DNA of 64,000 nt, from contig JANQRA010000002.1 in assembly GCA_028284765.1 (NCBI GenBank), positions 305,832 through 369,831 on the forward strand. Direction: 5' to 3'. The translations under genes and the position numbers were made by a program. Positions 36,516 through 45,189 of the stretch are shown piece by piece; positions within the stretch are counted from its first letter, which is position 1, and each line of letters starts with the position of its first letter. Below the pieces are notes generated by a model. It saw nothing but the letters and a program-made list of their open reading frames with translations, was not told the DNA's origin and did not search any database. The DNA is from Acidimicrobiia bacterium. Its GTDB lineage: Bacteria; Actinomycetota; Acidimicrobiia; Spongiisociales; ZC4RG35.

Positions 36516-37865
36516 ATGTCTGACCCCGTAGTCAAGAACGACCCCCGCACCATCTGGGGCTGGGCGATGTACGACTGGGCCAACTCGGCCTATATCACGA
36601 CCTTCGGTGCGATCATCGCCGCCTTCTTCACAGGAACGATCGTTCCGGACGAAGGGTGGAACGGATACTCAGGGCAGACCCTGTGGTCGGGCGTCATATC
36701 CATCGGCGCCCTCGTTCTCTTCCTGATCATGCCGATGCTTGGCGCCATTGCCGACTACGCATCGGCCAAGAAGCGCTTCCTCAGAGTCTTCGCCACCCTC
36801 GGCGCAGCGACAACGATCCTCGCCCCGCTGGTTCCGGACGGCGCGGTCCTCCTCTTCCTGTTTGTCGTCCTCGTCACCCAGATCGGATTCGTGGCCTCAA
36901 ACGTCTTCTACGACGGATTCCTCCCAACCATCACCACAGACGACACGATCGACAAGGTCTCGTCCAAAGGCTTCGCCTACGGATATATCGGTGGCGGGCT
37001 CTACGTGCTCATCGCCTTCGTGTTCATCCTGCTCAGCGGGGATGACAGCCTCACGGGCCTCTCAGAAGCGACAGCGGCCCGATTCGCCATCGCCGGCTCA
37101 GGCATCTGGTGGTTCATCTTCACTGGCGTGTCATTACGCAGACTCCCCGACGAGACAGAGGTCTACGACCTCCCCGAGGAATACCAAGGACGTAACCGTT
37201 GGCTCGCCCTCGCCCAACTCGGCTTCTCGCGCACAGCAGCTACTGCGCGCAAACTCTTCGGCTTCAAGCACCTGCTGCTCTTCGTCGTTGCCTACCTCTT
37301 CTACAACGACGCTGTCCAGACCGTCATTGGTGTGACCGGTGCCTACGCCGAGGAAACCCTCGAATTGGGCACCCAGGAGATCGTGATCGTCTTTCTCATC
37401 GTCCAGTTCGTGGCCTTCTTCGGAGCCCTGCTCTTCGGGAGCATCGCCGGCACCCGGGGCACCAAACCCGCCATCCTCATCTCGCTCGTCGTATGGGTGC
37501 TTGCGGCCATCAGTGCGTTCTTCCTTCCTGAGGGCGACCCGCTCCCCCTCTACGGGCTAGGCGCTGTCGTGGGGATGGTTCTCGGCGGCACTCAGGCCCT
37601 CTCCCGATCGCTCTACGGGTCGATGATTCCCGAAGAAGCCTCCGCGGAGTTCTACGGCTTCTACTCCGTCTTCTCTAAGTTCTCCGCAATCTGGGGGCCG
37701 CTGGTCTTCGCCATCGTCAGCAACCAAACGGGTTCGGGTCGACCGGCGATCCTCTCGGTGATCGCCTTCTTCGGTATCGGCTTCGTCCTGCTCACTCTCG
37801 TCGACGTGGACAAAGCACGTGCCTCGCGTGAAGATTGGTCGTTCCAGAACGCCGCAGATCTATGA
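36516..37865 (+). CDS. MFS transporter, UMF1 (Atg22-like) family
   Basis: Membrane protein of 449 residues with about 12 helices. WGWAMYDWANSAYITTFGAIIAAFF at the start and LGGTQALSRSLYGSMIPEEASAEFYGFYSVFSKFSAIWGPLVFA near the end are family signatures (each one block). The yeast relative effluxes amino acids from the vacuole; bacterial substrates are unknown. Its stop overlaps the LapA-like start by ATGA. Confidence 0.9.
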   Translation: MSDPVVKNDPRTIWGWAMYDWANSAYITTFGAIIAAFFTGTIVPDEGWNGYSGQTLWSGVISIGALVLFLIMPMLGAIADYASAKKRFLRVFATLGAATTILAPLVPDGAVLLFLFVVLVTQIGFVASNVFYDGFLPTITTDDTIDKVSSKGFAYGYIGGGLYVLIAFVFILLSGDDSLTGLSEATAARFAIAGSGIWWFIFTGVSLRRLPDETEVYDLPEEYQGRNRWLALAQLGFSRTAATARKLFGFKHLLLFVVAYLFYNDAVQTVIGVTGAYAEETLELGTQEIVIVFLIVQFVAFFGALLFGSIAGTRGTKPAILISLVVWVLAAISAFFLPEGDPLPLYGLGAVVGMVLGGTQALSRSLYGSMIPEEASAEFYGFYSVFSKFSAIWGPLVFAIVSNQTGSGRPAILSVIAFFGIGFVLLTLVDVDKARASREDWSFQNAADL

Positions 37866-38146
37866 CCGACGAAATCCATGAGATAGAGGAATACCTCGAA
37901 CCAGAGCCGGAGCAATCGTTCCCGTGGCGTCTGCTCATCTTTGGACTGTTGGCGATCGTCCTTTTGATCTTCATCCTCCAGAACTTCGAGGACGTCACGC
38001 TCGACTTCCTCGGCTGGGAGTTCACGATGCCTGAAGCCTTCGTGATCCTGCTCACTGCGGTCATCTCATCGATTCTCACCTGGATGGGAATCGCCATTTC
38101 GCGACGAAGGAAGAAGCAGCGAAACGCTTCCTCACGCTCTGCATAG
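37862..38146 (+). CDS. LapA-domain small membrane protein
   Basis: A 94-residue protein with an acidic N-terminus, two transmembrane helices (LLIFGLLAIVLLIFILQNF and AFVILLTAVISSILTWMGI) and a basic tail. VLLIFILQNFEDVTLDFLGWEF is the LapA/YciM-partner signature. The E. coli LapA role is in lipopolysaccharide control; in Gram-positives its role is unknown. ATG 37862 overlaps the MFS stop. Its last codons overlap the region that encodes the signal peptide of the next gene in another frame. Confidence 0.8.
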   Translation: MTDEIHEIEEYLEPEPEQSFPWRLLIFGLLAIVLLIFILQNFEDVTLDFLGWEFTMPEAFVILLTAVISSILTWMGIAISRRRKKQRNASSRSA

Positions 38147-38163
38147 CCATCGCCTCTGTCATC

Positions 38164-38922
38164 GTGGCTTGCACCTCACCCACCACTGATCCGGTCGAAC
38201 CTTCAGACCTTCCAGGCGGGGAAGTCACGTGGATCGCCGACGGCGACACTCTCGAGGTCGAAACAGGTGAAACGGTCATCACCGTCCGCCTCGCCGGCAT
38301 CAACGCACCGGAGAATGACGAGTGCTACGCCGACGAATCCCTCGACTACCTGATCGACAACGTCAAGGGCCAGCAGGTGACGCTCGAAGAGCTCGAGATC
38401 GACCAATTCGGACGAACCCTCGCCCATGTTTTCACCGACAGCGACCATATCAACCTCGACCTCGTGGCAATGGGCCTGGTAATCGCCAACGGCATAGCCG
38501 ACGATCCGTACGGAGCGCTTTTGGTCACTGCCGAGTCGAACGCCTTCGAGCGTCGATCCGGGCTCTGGGCCCCAACCGCGTGTGGGTCGTCTGACGAACT
38601 CCCCGAGGTGCGAATTCGAGACACATCAATGATCGACCCGGGCGGACCGGATGACGAGGCCCTGGACGACGAGGAGATCGTGATCGTCAACGACGGCAAC
38701 AGCCCCGTCGACCTCTCCGGGTGGATCCTGAGGGACGAGTCGAGCCGCCATCGCTTCACATTCCCCGAAGGCTCCGTCCTATCGAGCGGTGAGGAGCTGC
38801 GGGTATCCAGCTCGGACCCCGGTTGGGACCCCGGTGGCAGTCCTGTCTGGACGAACTCCGGCGACATGGCGTTGCTCCAACTCTCAGACGGCACCGTGGT
38901 CGATCGTTGGAGGTATCGCTAG
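38164..38922 (+). CDS. Secreted nuclease (SNase-like) with lamin-tail domain; true 5' end unresolved
   Basis: Residues about 20-140 are a staphylococcal-nuclease fold: WIADGDTLEVE, VRLAGINAPE (Arg/Asp/Glu catalytic area), IDQFGRTLAHVF, then LVAMGLVIANGI. A lamin-tail domain follows (EEIVIVNDGNSPVDLSGWILRDE). The only canonical start in range is GTG 38164, yet codons immediately upstream in the same frame (38122-38163) encode KRFLTLCIAIASVI, and with VAC they form a clear lipoprotein signal peptide. No ATG, GTG or TTG occurs in that frame back to at least 38071. So the gene either uses a rare start, is fused by frameshifting, or lost a base. Confidence 0.75.
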   Translation: MACTSPTTDPVEPSDLPGGEVTWIADGDTLEVETGETVITVRLAGINAPENDECYADESLDYLIDNVKGQQVTLEELEIDQFGRTLAHVFTDSDHINLDLVAMGLVIANGIADDPYGALLVTAESNAFERRSGLWAPTACGSSDELPEVRIRDTSMIDPGGPDDEALDDEEIVIVNDGNSPVDLSGWILRDESSRHRFTFPEGSVLSSGEELRVSSSDPGWDPGGSPVWTNSGDMALLQLSDGTVVDRWRYR

Positions 38923-38939
38923 CGGTTACGATCGACGGG

Positions 38940-40121
38940 GTGAAGCGAGTTTCTCAACGACTGGAGAAGCTGCCCGGCTCGGCCACGATGGCAATAAGCA
39001 ACCGGGCACGCGAGTTGCGGGCCGAAGGCCAGGACGTCGTGTCATTCGGGGCGGGTGAGCCTGACTTCCCAACCCCGGCGCACATCATCGAGGCCGCCAC
39101 CATCGCCGCCAAAGACCCGGCGACCCACAAATACAGCCAGAACGTGGGACTGCCACCACTCAGGGACGCAATCGTCGACTACACGAGAGAATTCTCTGGG
39201 GTTGATATCGAGAGTGACCAAATAGTGGTTACGAACGGCGCCAAACAGGCCATCTTTCAAAGCTTTGCCGCCCTGATCGACCCCGGCGACGAGGTCCTCC
39301 TACCCACGCCCCACTGGGTGACCTATCCGGCCGGAGTGCAATTGGCCGGCGGAGTCCCAGTCGCAGTGGAGACAACGATCGACGAAGGCTTCAAGGTGAG
39401 CGTCGAACAACTGGAGGCTGCGAGAACCGAGCGCACCAAGCTGCTCGTCTTCGTGTCACCGTCCAATCCGACGGGATCTGTCTACAGCGCAGGAGAGGCT
39501 CGAGCCATCGGGCAATGGTGTCTGGACAGTGACGTCTGGCTGGTGGCCGATGAGATCTACCAGCGTCTGGTCTACGACGGTTCGGCGGCCGCAGCCTCGA
39601 TAGCAGCGGTCACGGATGGGCTGGAAAACGTTCTACTGATCAACGGTGTTGCAAAGAGCTTCGCGATGACCGGATGGCGTGTCGGCTGGATGATCGGACC
39701 GACTGATGTCATCAACGCTGCGGCGCGACATCAATCTCATGCGACCTCGAACGTGAACAACATCGCCCAGATGGCGGCGATGGAGGCCCTTCGCGGTCCG
39801 CAAGAGACGGTCGATGAGATGCGGAGGATCTTCGACACACGCCGCAATCGCATGATCGGCCTGCTCAAAGAGGAGCCTCGGATCCGGTTGTTCGAGCCTG
39901 ACGGTGCGTTCTACGTCTTTCCCAACGTGCAGGATCTCCTCGGCGATCGATACCCGACATCGGCAGACCTGGGTGACGGTTTGATCAACGAGGCAGGAGT
40001 TGCGGTCGTCCCGGGCGAGTCGTTCGGCGCTCCGGGACACCTGAGACTGTCGTACGCTTTGGCCGATGACGACCTCGAGCGAGGGGTCGAGAAGATGCTC
40101 ACCATGTTTGGGAGTATCTGA
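38940..40121 (+). CDS. Class I aspartate aminotransferase
   Basis: PLP-dependent transaminase of 393 residues, fold type I, Igamma/Ibeta-like length. Motifs are SFGAGEPDFPTPAHI, YSQNVGLPPLRDAI, VTNGAKQAIFQSFAAL, FVSPSNPTGSVYS, VADEIYQRLVYDG, the PLP Lys in NGVAKSFAMTGWRVGWMIGP, and an Arg in HLRLSYAL. I chose GTG 38940, which gives the usual RVSQRLEKLPGSAT opening; the frame is open further upstream but that part overlaps the nuclease gene. It probably makes aspartate from oxaloacetate with glutamate. It starts 17 bp after the nuclease stop. Confidence 0.92.
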   Translation: MKRVSQRLEKLPGSATMAISNRARELRAEGQDVVSFGAGEPDFPTPAHIIEAATIAAKDPATHKYSQNVGLPPLRDAIVDYTREFSGVDIESDQIVVTNGAKQAIFQSFAALIDPGDEVLLPTPHWVTYPAGVQLAGGVPVAVETTIDEGFKVSVEQLEAARTERTKLLVFVSPSNPTGSVYSAGEARAIGQWCLDSDVWLVADEIYQRLVYDGSAAAASIAAVTDGLENVLLINGVAKSFAMTGWRVGWMIGPTDVINAAARHQSHATSNVNNIAQMAAMEALRGPQETVDEMRRIFDTRRNRMIGLLKEEPRIRLFEPDGAFYVFPNVQDLLGDRYPTSADLGDGLINEAGVAVVPGESFGAPGHLRLSYALADDDLERGVEKMLTMFGSI

Positions 40122-40144
40122 GCCAGGTTTACACTCAAAAACCG

Positions 40145-41221
40145 ATGCTGGCAGCTGACAAGGCTCGGGCGATGATGCTCGTCGAGCCGAAACATTTCTC
40201 TCTCACAGAGGTACCCACCAGGGGTGGTGAAGACGGTGGCTGGCTCGCGGTCGAAGCGACTGGAGTGTCGGGATCCGATGTCCAGATTTGGAAGGGTGAG
40301 GCACGCGACGTCGTGTATCCCCTCGTCCCAGGAAACGAGGTCGTCGGTCGGGTTGCTGTGCAGGGACCGCACGTTCCCTATCCGGTCGGCACGCGTGTGG
40401 TGGTCGAGCCTCGTATCAGGTGCGGACGCTGTCATCGCTGTCATCAAAACCTCGCCACGTGCGTGAGCCGCAAACCCAGCAACTCCTACGGGATGATCGC
40501 CTCCGTGGAGCCTCCCGGGCTCTGGGGCGGTCTTGCCGAGCTCATGTATCTCGACCCGAACGCCAACCTGCACCCCGTCACCGACGACGTCCCGTCAGAG
40601 GTGGCGACATTTGTCCACCCACTTGCCTCCGGTCACACCTGGGCGGTTGAGCTTCCGATGCTCCAGCCCGGCGAAGACGTGCTGATCCTCGGCCCCGGCC
40701 CGCGCGGGCTGGCATGTCTCATCGCTGCGAAGGCTGCCGGTGCAGGGTGGGTCGGCGTGACCGGCCTCGACCACGATTCGGATCGGCTCAATCTCGCGAA
40801 GATCCTGGGTGCCGACGCGACAATCAACATCGAGAACACGGACGTGGCTGCTGAGCTCGCCAACGCAATCGGCAGACGTCCGGACGTAGTGATCGACGTC
40901 ACCTCAGACGACCCGGAGGCCGTGTTCACGGCCCTCGACCTGGTCAGGAGTGGCGGACGGGTGGTCCTTGCCTCGACCAAGGGCAACCGTGCCTTCCATT
41001 TCCTGTCGGATGTGATCGTTGCCAAGCAGCTCACGGTTCGGGGCGCAATGGGTGCTTCTTCGATCGGGTACCAATGGGCAACCAACCAACTCGACACCGA
41101 CCCACGGATCGACGATCTGGTTTCACATCAGTTTCCACTCTCGGAAACGCCCCGCGCACTGCAAGCGGCAGCCGGTCTCCTCGGCCGTGAGGAACTCATG
41201 TCGGTCGCCGTCACCTTCTGA
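40145..41221 (+). CDS. MDR-superfamily dehydrogenase lacking catalytic zinc ligands
   Basis: Medium-chain dehydrogenase of 358 residues. The Rossmann loop is ILGPGPRGLACLIAAKAAGA, and the structural-zinc lobe CGRCHRCHQNLATC is present. The catalytic zinc site is not: the usual CGSD is SGSD (Ser42) and the usual GHE is GNE (Asn64). Related proteins are threonine or sorbitol dehydrogenases. Without the zinc ligands it may be a reductase of quinone type or use another mechanism. It lies 23 bp after the aminotransferase gene, on the same strand. Confidence 0.85.
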   Translation: MLAADKARAMMLVEPKHFSLTEVPTRGGEDGGWLAVEATGVSGSDVQIWKGEARDVVYPLVPGNEVVGRVAVQGPHVPYPVGTRVVVEPRIRCGRCHRCHQNLATCVSRKPSNSYGMIASVEPPGLWGGLAELMYLDPNANLHPVTDDVPSEVATFVHPLASGHTWAVELPMLQPGEDVLILGPGPRGLACLIAAKAAGAGWVGVTGLDHDSDRLNLAKILGADATINIENTDVAAELANAIGRRPDVVIDVTSDDPEAVFTALDLVRSGGRVVLASTKGNRAFHFLSDVIVAKQLTVRGAMGASSIGYQWATNQLDTDPRIDDLVSHQFPLSETPRALQAAAGLLGREELMSVAVTF

Positions 41222-41224
41222 CGG

Positions 41225-42211
41225 TCAGAGAAACCCGGGCACACTCCCGGACATCAGATGGTGTTCCACGGCGTATGGAATGGGAAGGTCTCTCACCTCG
41301 TCGGGCCCTCTCACCAGTCGACGACCTATCTCCGCAAACCAGGTGTCGTTGGCAAAGGCCCACGGCCAAGCACGGATTCCGACACGGGCGCCGACTATCG
41401 CGCCTACGACGGCTCCCAGTCTTGAGCCACCCAGTCGCGCAGCCTGTTCGATCGCGGCATGATGACGGGGCGCTACCGGAGCGGCGAGAAGCAACGCCGC
41501 CAACACAAGCGATAGAGGATCGTCGGGATCTCCACCGGCCAACTCGAGCGCCTTCGCACCGTCGGTGGCCCCCACCGATGGCAACAACTCCAGGATGCGG
41601 TCACCGAGGCCTGCCACAGCTTCTGAACCACTGAGACCTTCGGTGATTCGCTCCTCGTGAGGACCAACCGACTCAGCGACTCCAGCAATGAGATCAAGCC
41701 CGGATTGGGCGTAACACGAGGCAGCGACAGCGGAGGCAACGATCGTTCCGGCCGCGACGGTTCGAGCGTCGGTATGGAACATCGCACCGAGCCGCCTGGA
41801 CTGGCGTATCACCTGCTCCGGATCGCTCCGATAGGCAACCCCCACCACGGACGCCCTAACCGAAGCGTCGAGCGATTCACCGTCGACCGGTATGGCTCCC
41901 CCGGCACGAGCCCGGTCCAACCAGACTCTGAACTCCGGGCTCTCTGCGCGATATACCGGCTCCTCACCTTCAGATCCGTCGAGTTCGAGGAGTGAGGCGA
42001 AGAGTCGCTCCTCGGAGATCTCGCGATGAGTGATCAGCTCATAGGCAATGAGGGTTGCCTGTTCCGTGGCTGCGGAATACCCCAGCTCCCAAGCTCCACC
42101 TGCACTGTCTCCGGCGGCCAGACCCAACATGAAGCCATCGCCCTCTCCGGCTACGACCGTATAGAGAGCTTCAGAGGACTGTTCCCTCGGCTCGTCGACG
42201 AGTTCTGGCAT
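41225..42211 (-). CDS. ADP-ribosylglycohydrolase-fold protein with degenerate metal site
   Basis: A 328-residue protein with the DraG/ARH layout: FMLGLAAGDSAGGAWE near residue 28, LGAMFHTDARTVAAGTIVASAVAASC in the middle, and LGAVVGAIVGARVGI near the end. Active members have TDDT after the first block and DTD before the last; here the equivalents read ATEQ and GSR, so the two-metal site seems lost. ATG 42211 gives the usual short lead-in; the frame is open to 42310 but that would overlap the divergent lipid kinase gene. Probably a binding protein or inactive homologue. Confidence 0.65.
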   Translation of the reverse strand: MPELVDEPREQSSEALYTVVAGEGDGFMLGLAAGDSAGGAWELGYSAATEQATLIAYELITHREISEERLFASLLELDGSEGEEPVYRAESPEFRVWLDRARAGGAIPVDGESLDASVRASVVGVAYRSDPEQVIRQSRRLGAMFHTDARTVAAGTIVASAVAASCYAQSGLDLIAGVAESVGPHEERITEGLSGSEAVAGLGDRILELLPSVGATDGAKALELAGGDPDDPLSLVLAALLLAAPVAPRHHAAIEQAARLGGSRLGAVVGAIVGARVGIRAWPWAFANDTWFAEIGRRLVRGPDEVRDLPIPYAVEHHLMSGSVPGFL

Positions 42212-42239
42212 CAGCGGAGCAGGGTACTCTCGCCGCCTC

Positions 42240-43172
42240 GTGGACAAGGTCGCAGTAATCGCTAACCCCGTAGCCAGCCAGTTCACCGGCGGAGACCACA
42301 GAACTGTCATGGCTGAGCTTTCGAGGGTCTACGACGTGGAGGCGATGTGGCCGGGGTCGGCAACCGAGGCCACTCAAGATGCCAGATCGGCGGCAGAGTC
42401 GGGGGCGGACATCGTGGTTGCGACCGGTGGCGATGGCATGGTTCACCACGTTGCTCAGGGACTGATTGGCACTGACGCTGCGATGGCGATCATCCCGGCA
42501 GGTACGACCAACGTCGTGGCTCGGCTACTGGGCATACCAGCACGCCAGACCAGAGCGGCGCGATTCATCGCACGGTCGCCGAACATCGAAAAGGTCTCCA
42601 CGGTGGAGTTGGAGCTCCACAGGGGAACCACAACGACGAGCCACCACGTGATCTTTGCCTGTGGATTCGGGATCGATGCTGAGGTCGTTCAGGTGGCCGA
42701 CGCCGACCCCTACCGCAAATACAGATTCGGATCACTGCACTATGCACGTTCAGCCATCGGCGTCGGCTTGCGAACCTTCCCGTCGCGGGAACCACACATC
42801 ACCTTCAAGACAGAGTCACGCACCGTCGATGTCACTGCAGCGTTGATCCAGTTCAGAACCATCTACACCTACTTCGGGAAGATTGGGCTTCGCTTCCGCG
42901 ACGATGGCCCGAACCCAATGTCTGCATTGATCCTCGACAGGTTGAAGCGCCGCCGAATCCCGAGCGTATTTGCATCTGCACTGCTTCATCGCGACCTGGC
43001 GAAGATCCCTGGCTTCGACGTGATCGATCAGATATCGGAGTTCGAACTGACTGCTGACCCGGCTGTCGCCGTTCAGGCCGACGGTGAGAATCTTGGTCTC
43101 GTCGACGGTGCCAGGGGTCGTTGGATCCCGGACAGCCTCAAAGTCCTGCGGGCGCCTAGCTCTTCTGGTTGA
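42240..43172 (+). CDS. Diacylglycerol/lipid kinase family protein
   Basis: Cytoplasmic lipid kinase of 310 residues with GTG start at 42240. VIANPVASQ opens the fold, ATGGDGMVHHVAQGL is the nucleotide-binding GGDG motif, and PAGTTNVVARLLGIP corresponds to the family's PLGTGN segment. VQADGENLG near the end matches the usual DGE motif. Members phosphorylate diacylglycerol, sphingosine or similar lipids; the substrate is not predictable. Its last 17 bp overlap the 3' end of the MscS gene on the other strand. Confidence 0.85.
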   Translation: MDKVAVIANPVASQFTGGDHRTVMAELSRVYDVEAMWPGSATEATQDARSAAESGADIVVATGGDGMVHHVAQGLIGTDAAMAIIPAGTTNVVARLLGIPARQTRAARFIARSPNIEKVSTVELELHRGTTTTSHHVIFACGFGIDAEVVQVADADPYRKYRFGSLHYARSAIGVGLRTFPSREPHITFKTESRTVDVTAALIQFRTIYTYFGKIGLRFRDDGPNPMSALILDRLKRRRIPSVFASALLHRDLAKIPGFDVIDQISEFELTADPAVAVQADGENLGLVDGARGRWIPDSLKVLRAPSSSG

Positions 43173-43998
43173 GAGTGACCTGGGGGAAGGGGATGTTGAT
43201 CCCCTCGGCATCGAAGCGCTTCTTTACCCGCCTCAGAGCTTCCCTCTTCACCATCCAGCGCTGATCCGCCGTGGTGGTTATTCGGCCGCGCAAGACGACG
43301 GCCGAGTCGTCCAACCGATTGACGCCCAGAACTTCGGGGTCACCGATCACCCACTGCCCGAACTCATCGTCGGTCGCCATGCCTTTGAGCTCGTCGAGGA
43401 ACACTTGGATCGCTCGGTCGACGTCAGCCTCGTAGGCGATTCCAACATCGATGACCGGCTGAGCGAATTTCGAGGTGAAGTTCGAAGTCACGGTGATCTG
43501 CCCATTGGGAACGAAGTGGACGTTGCCTTCCAGATCCCTGAGGACGGTGACCCTCAGTTGGATGTCCTCGACCGTGCCGGTCGTTCCAGCAATGGTCACA
43601 GTGTCCCCGAGATGGAACTGGTCTTCAGCCAGAATGAAGAATCCGGCCAGGAAGTCCCGAACAACGTCTTGGGCGCCAAAGCCGATCGCTGCGGCAAGGA
43701 CCGTTCCCATCGCCAGGAACGGGGTGATCGGTACCTCCCAGACGATGAAGATGAAGAGAATTGCCAGGAACACGGTGACAAAGGCCAGGAGCTTTCTGAT
43801 CACCGCCCAGAGTGTCTCGTAGCGCTGCGCAGCTTCATGGTCGTGCTCGCCGAGACGATTGACGAGTCGTCGACCGATTCTACGACTCAGCCCATAGAGA
43901 ACGATGGCCCCAACGATGATGGCGCCGGTAACGATCAGACGGCCCTGTGTGCCGAGGTTCTCCCAGGAAGACTGCGCTAGAAGAGCGGGGAAGGGCAT
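43156..43998 (-). CDS. Small-conductance mechanosensitive channel (MscS family)
   Basis: Membrane protein of 280 residues: about three helices (residues 20-110), the pore helix and beta domain signature VLAAAIGFGAQDVVRDFLAGFFILAEDQFHLGDTV (one block), then FVPNGQITVTSNFT. The C-terminal alpha/beta part ends in INIPFPQVTL, as in E. coli MscS. It would open on membrane tension during hypo-osmotic shock, which fits a cell that stores compatible solutes such as mannosylglycerate. Confidence 0.93.
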   Translation of the reverse strand: MPFPALLAQSSWENLGTQGRLIVTGAIIVGAIVLYGLSRRIGRRLVNRLGEHDHEAAQRYETLWAVIRKLLAFVTVFLAILFIFIVWEVPITPFLAMGTVLAAAIGFGAQDVVRDFLAGFFILAEDQFHLGDTVTIAGTTGTVEDIQLRVTVLRDLEGNVHFVPNGQITVTSNFTSKFAQPVIDVGIAYEADVDRAIQVFLDELKGMATDDEFGQWVIGDPEVLGVNRLDDSAVVLRGRITTTADQRWMVKREALRRVKKRFDAEGINIPFPQVTLNQKS

Positions 43999-44007
43999 GA
44001 TCGGACG

Positions 44008-45189
44008 TTAGCCCTTGGTGCCGTCGACGGTTTGCAGTTCGACCACGAACTCGGCCAGTGCCGCTACGGCGACGGCACGCTTCGCGAGGAGGGCGCGTGC
44101 CGGTCTGATCACATCAGACTTAAGGGCCGTGACCACTGCGTCCCGATCTGCCCCAGAAGATTCAATGGTCCGCCCGAAGCGCGACTTCTCAGGCTCAGGA
44201 GTGGCTTCCTCCGCGATACGTGCGACGTGGCGAGGTACGTCAGCTGCAAGTCTGCGCAAAGACTCAGCCATCGGCCCTCCCGAGGCTGTGGCCATCTCTT
44301 CTAGGAACCGGATCAGACGGCTTGAACCCTGTGCAGCCTCCGCACGAACCATGTCATCGGCTGTTCGCTCGACGACCTCTGCGGCACGGCGATCGAAGTC
44401 GAGTCCGGAGCCCAAGCGATCCGCAAGGTCGGATGCGATCTCCTGGATGTCGGTGCCGAGCTTCCTCATGCCGGCGTCGCCCATCTTCGACAGGGTGGCC
44501 GTGAGCTCCTCGACACCAACCGGAGGGCCCGCTGGAGGTCGCGCTGAAACGGTCACGATCGGAACCGAGCCCAAACCATCCTCGTCGAGCGCCTCTCGGA
44601 GGTCGGCCACCACGGAGTTCACGTTGGGTCCGCCCAGTCTGTCGACCTGATTGAGCGCCACAACGAACTGGTCGCTGTATGCAGCGCTGGGCTGCAAGTA
44701 TTCGTTGTGGAGACGTGCGTCGCGATACTTCTCCGGGTCGACGACCCAAACGACGACGTCCACTAGCGGAAGCAGCTCATCGACTCGCTTCCGATGCGAC
44801 TCCTCCACGCTGTCGTAATCGGGCATGTCGATCAGACAGAACTCCCCCGGATGGATATTGCTCGGCTCGATGCCGAGGTGTTGGATGAGCCCGGTTACGG
44901 CTTCCGCCGCGTCGACCGGTATCGACGCCATGGGCTCGGTGGTCGTCGGTCGGACACCACCTACATCAGCGACTTCTTCTCCAACGAGCACATTGAACAG
45001 CGACGACTTGCCTGAACCAGTCCCGCCGGCCAGCACAGCCACGATCGTGCCCTCCGGGAACCCAAGTCGGGTTCGCAGGTTGCGAACGCTCTCGCGAAGC
45101 GGGTCAATCGCGGCCGGGTCGAGAACGCCATTCGCCGATGCGAGGGCCATCTCCGCTGATTCGGCAAGCTTCAGGAGCGAGTCACGCAT
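44008..45189 (-). CDS. Dynamin/Era-like GTPase, second of a pair
   Basis: P-loop GTPase of 393 residues. G1 is LAGGTGSGKSSLFN, the switch I Thr run is RPTTTEP, G3 is CLIDMPDYDS, and G4 is ALNQVDRLG. The C-terminal half is helical with Ala/Arg-rich segments, dynamin-like. The frame is open to 45420, but ATG 45189 overlaps the end of the upstream GTPase gene by 8 bp and precedes RDSLLKLAESAEMALA. Pairs of adjacent dynamin-like GTPases occur in actinobacteria (IniA/IniC, DynA/DynB); these two are shorter, so orthology is not claimed. Confidence 0.78.
   Translation of the reverse strand: MRDSLLKLAESAEMALASANGVLDPAAIDPLRESVRNLRTRLGFPEGTIVAVLAGGTGSGKSSLFNVLVGEEVADVGGVRPTTTEPMASIPVDAAEAVTGLIQHLGIEPSNIHPGEFCLIDMPDYDSVEESHRKRVDELLPLVDVVVWVVDPEKYRDARLHNEYLQPSAAYSDQFVVALNQVDRLGGPNVNSVVADLREALDEDGLGSVPIVTVSARPPAGPPVGVEELTATLSKMGDAGMRKLGTDIQEIASDLADRLGSGLDFDRRAAEVVERTADDMVRAEAAQGSSRLIRFLEEMATASGGPMAESLRRLAADVPRHVARIAEEATPEPEKSRFGRTIESSGADRDAVVTALKSDVIRPARALLAKRAVAVAALAEFVVELQTVDGTKG

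Noticed and set aside
41840-41860. Another CCTAAC half-site
   Set aside because: It is a lone half-site inside the ADP-ribosylglycohydrolase-like coding sequence without the paired GTTAGG.
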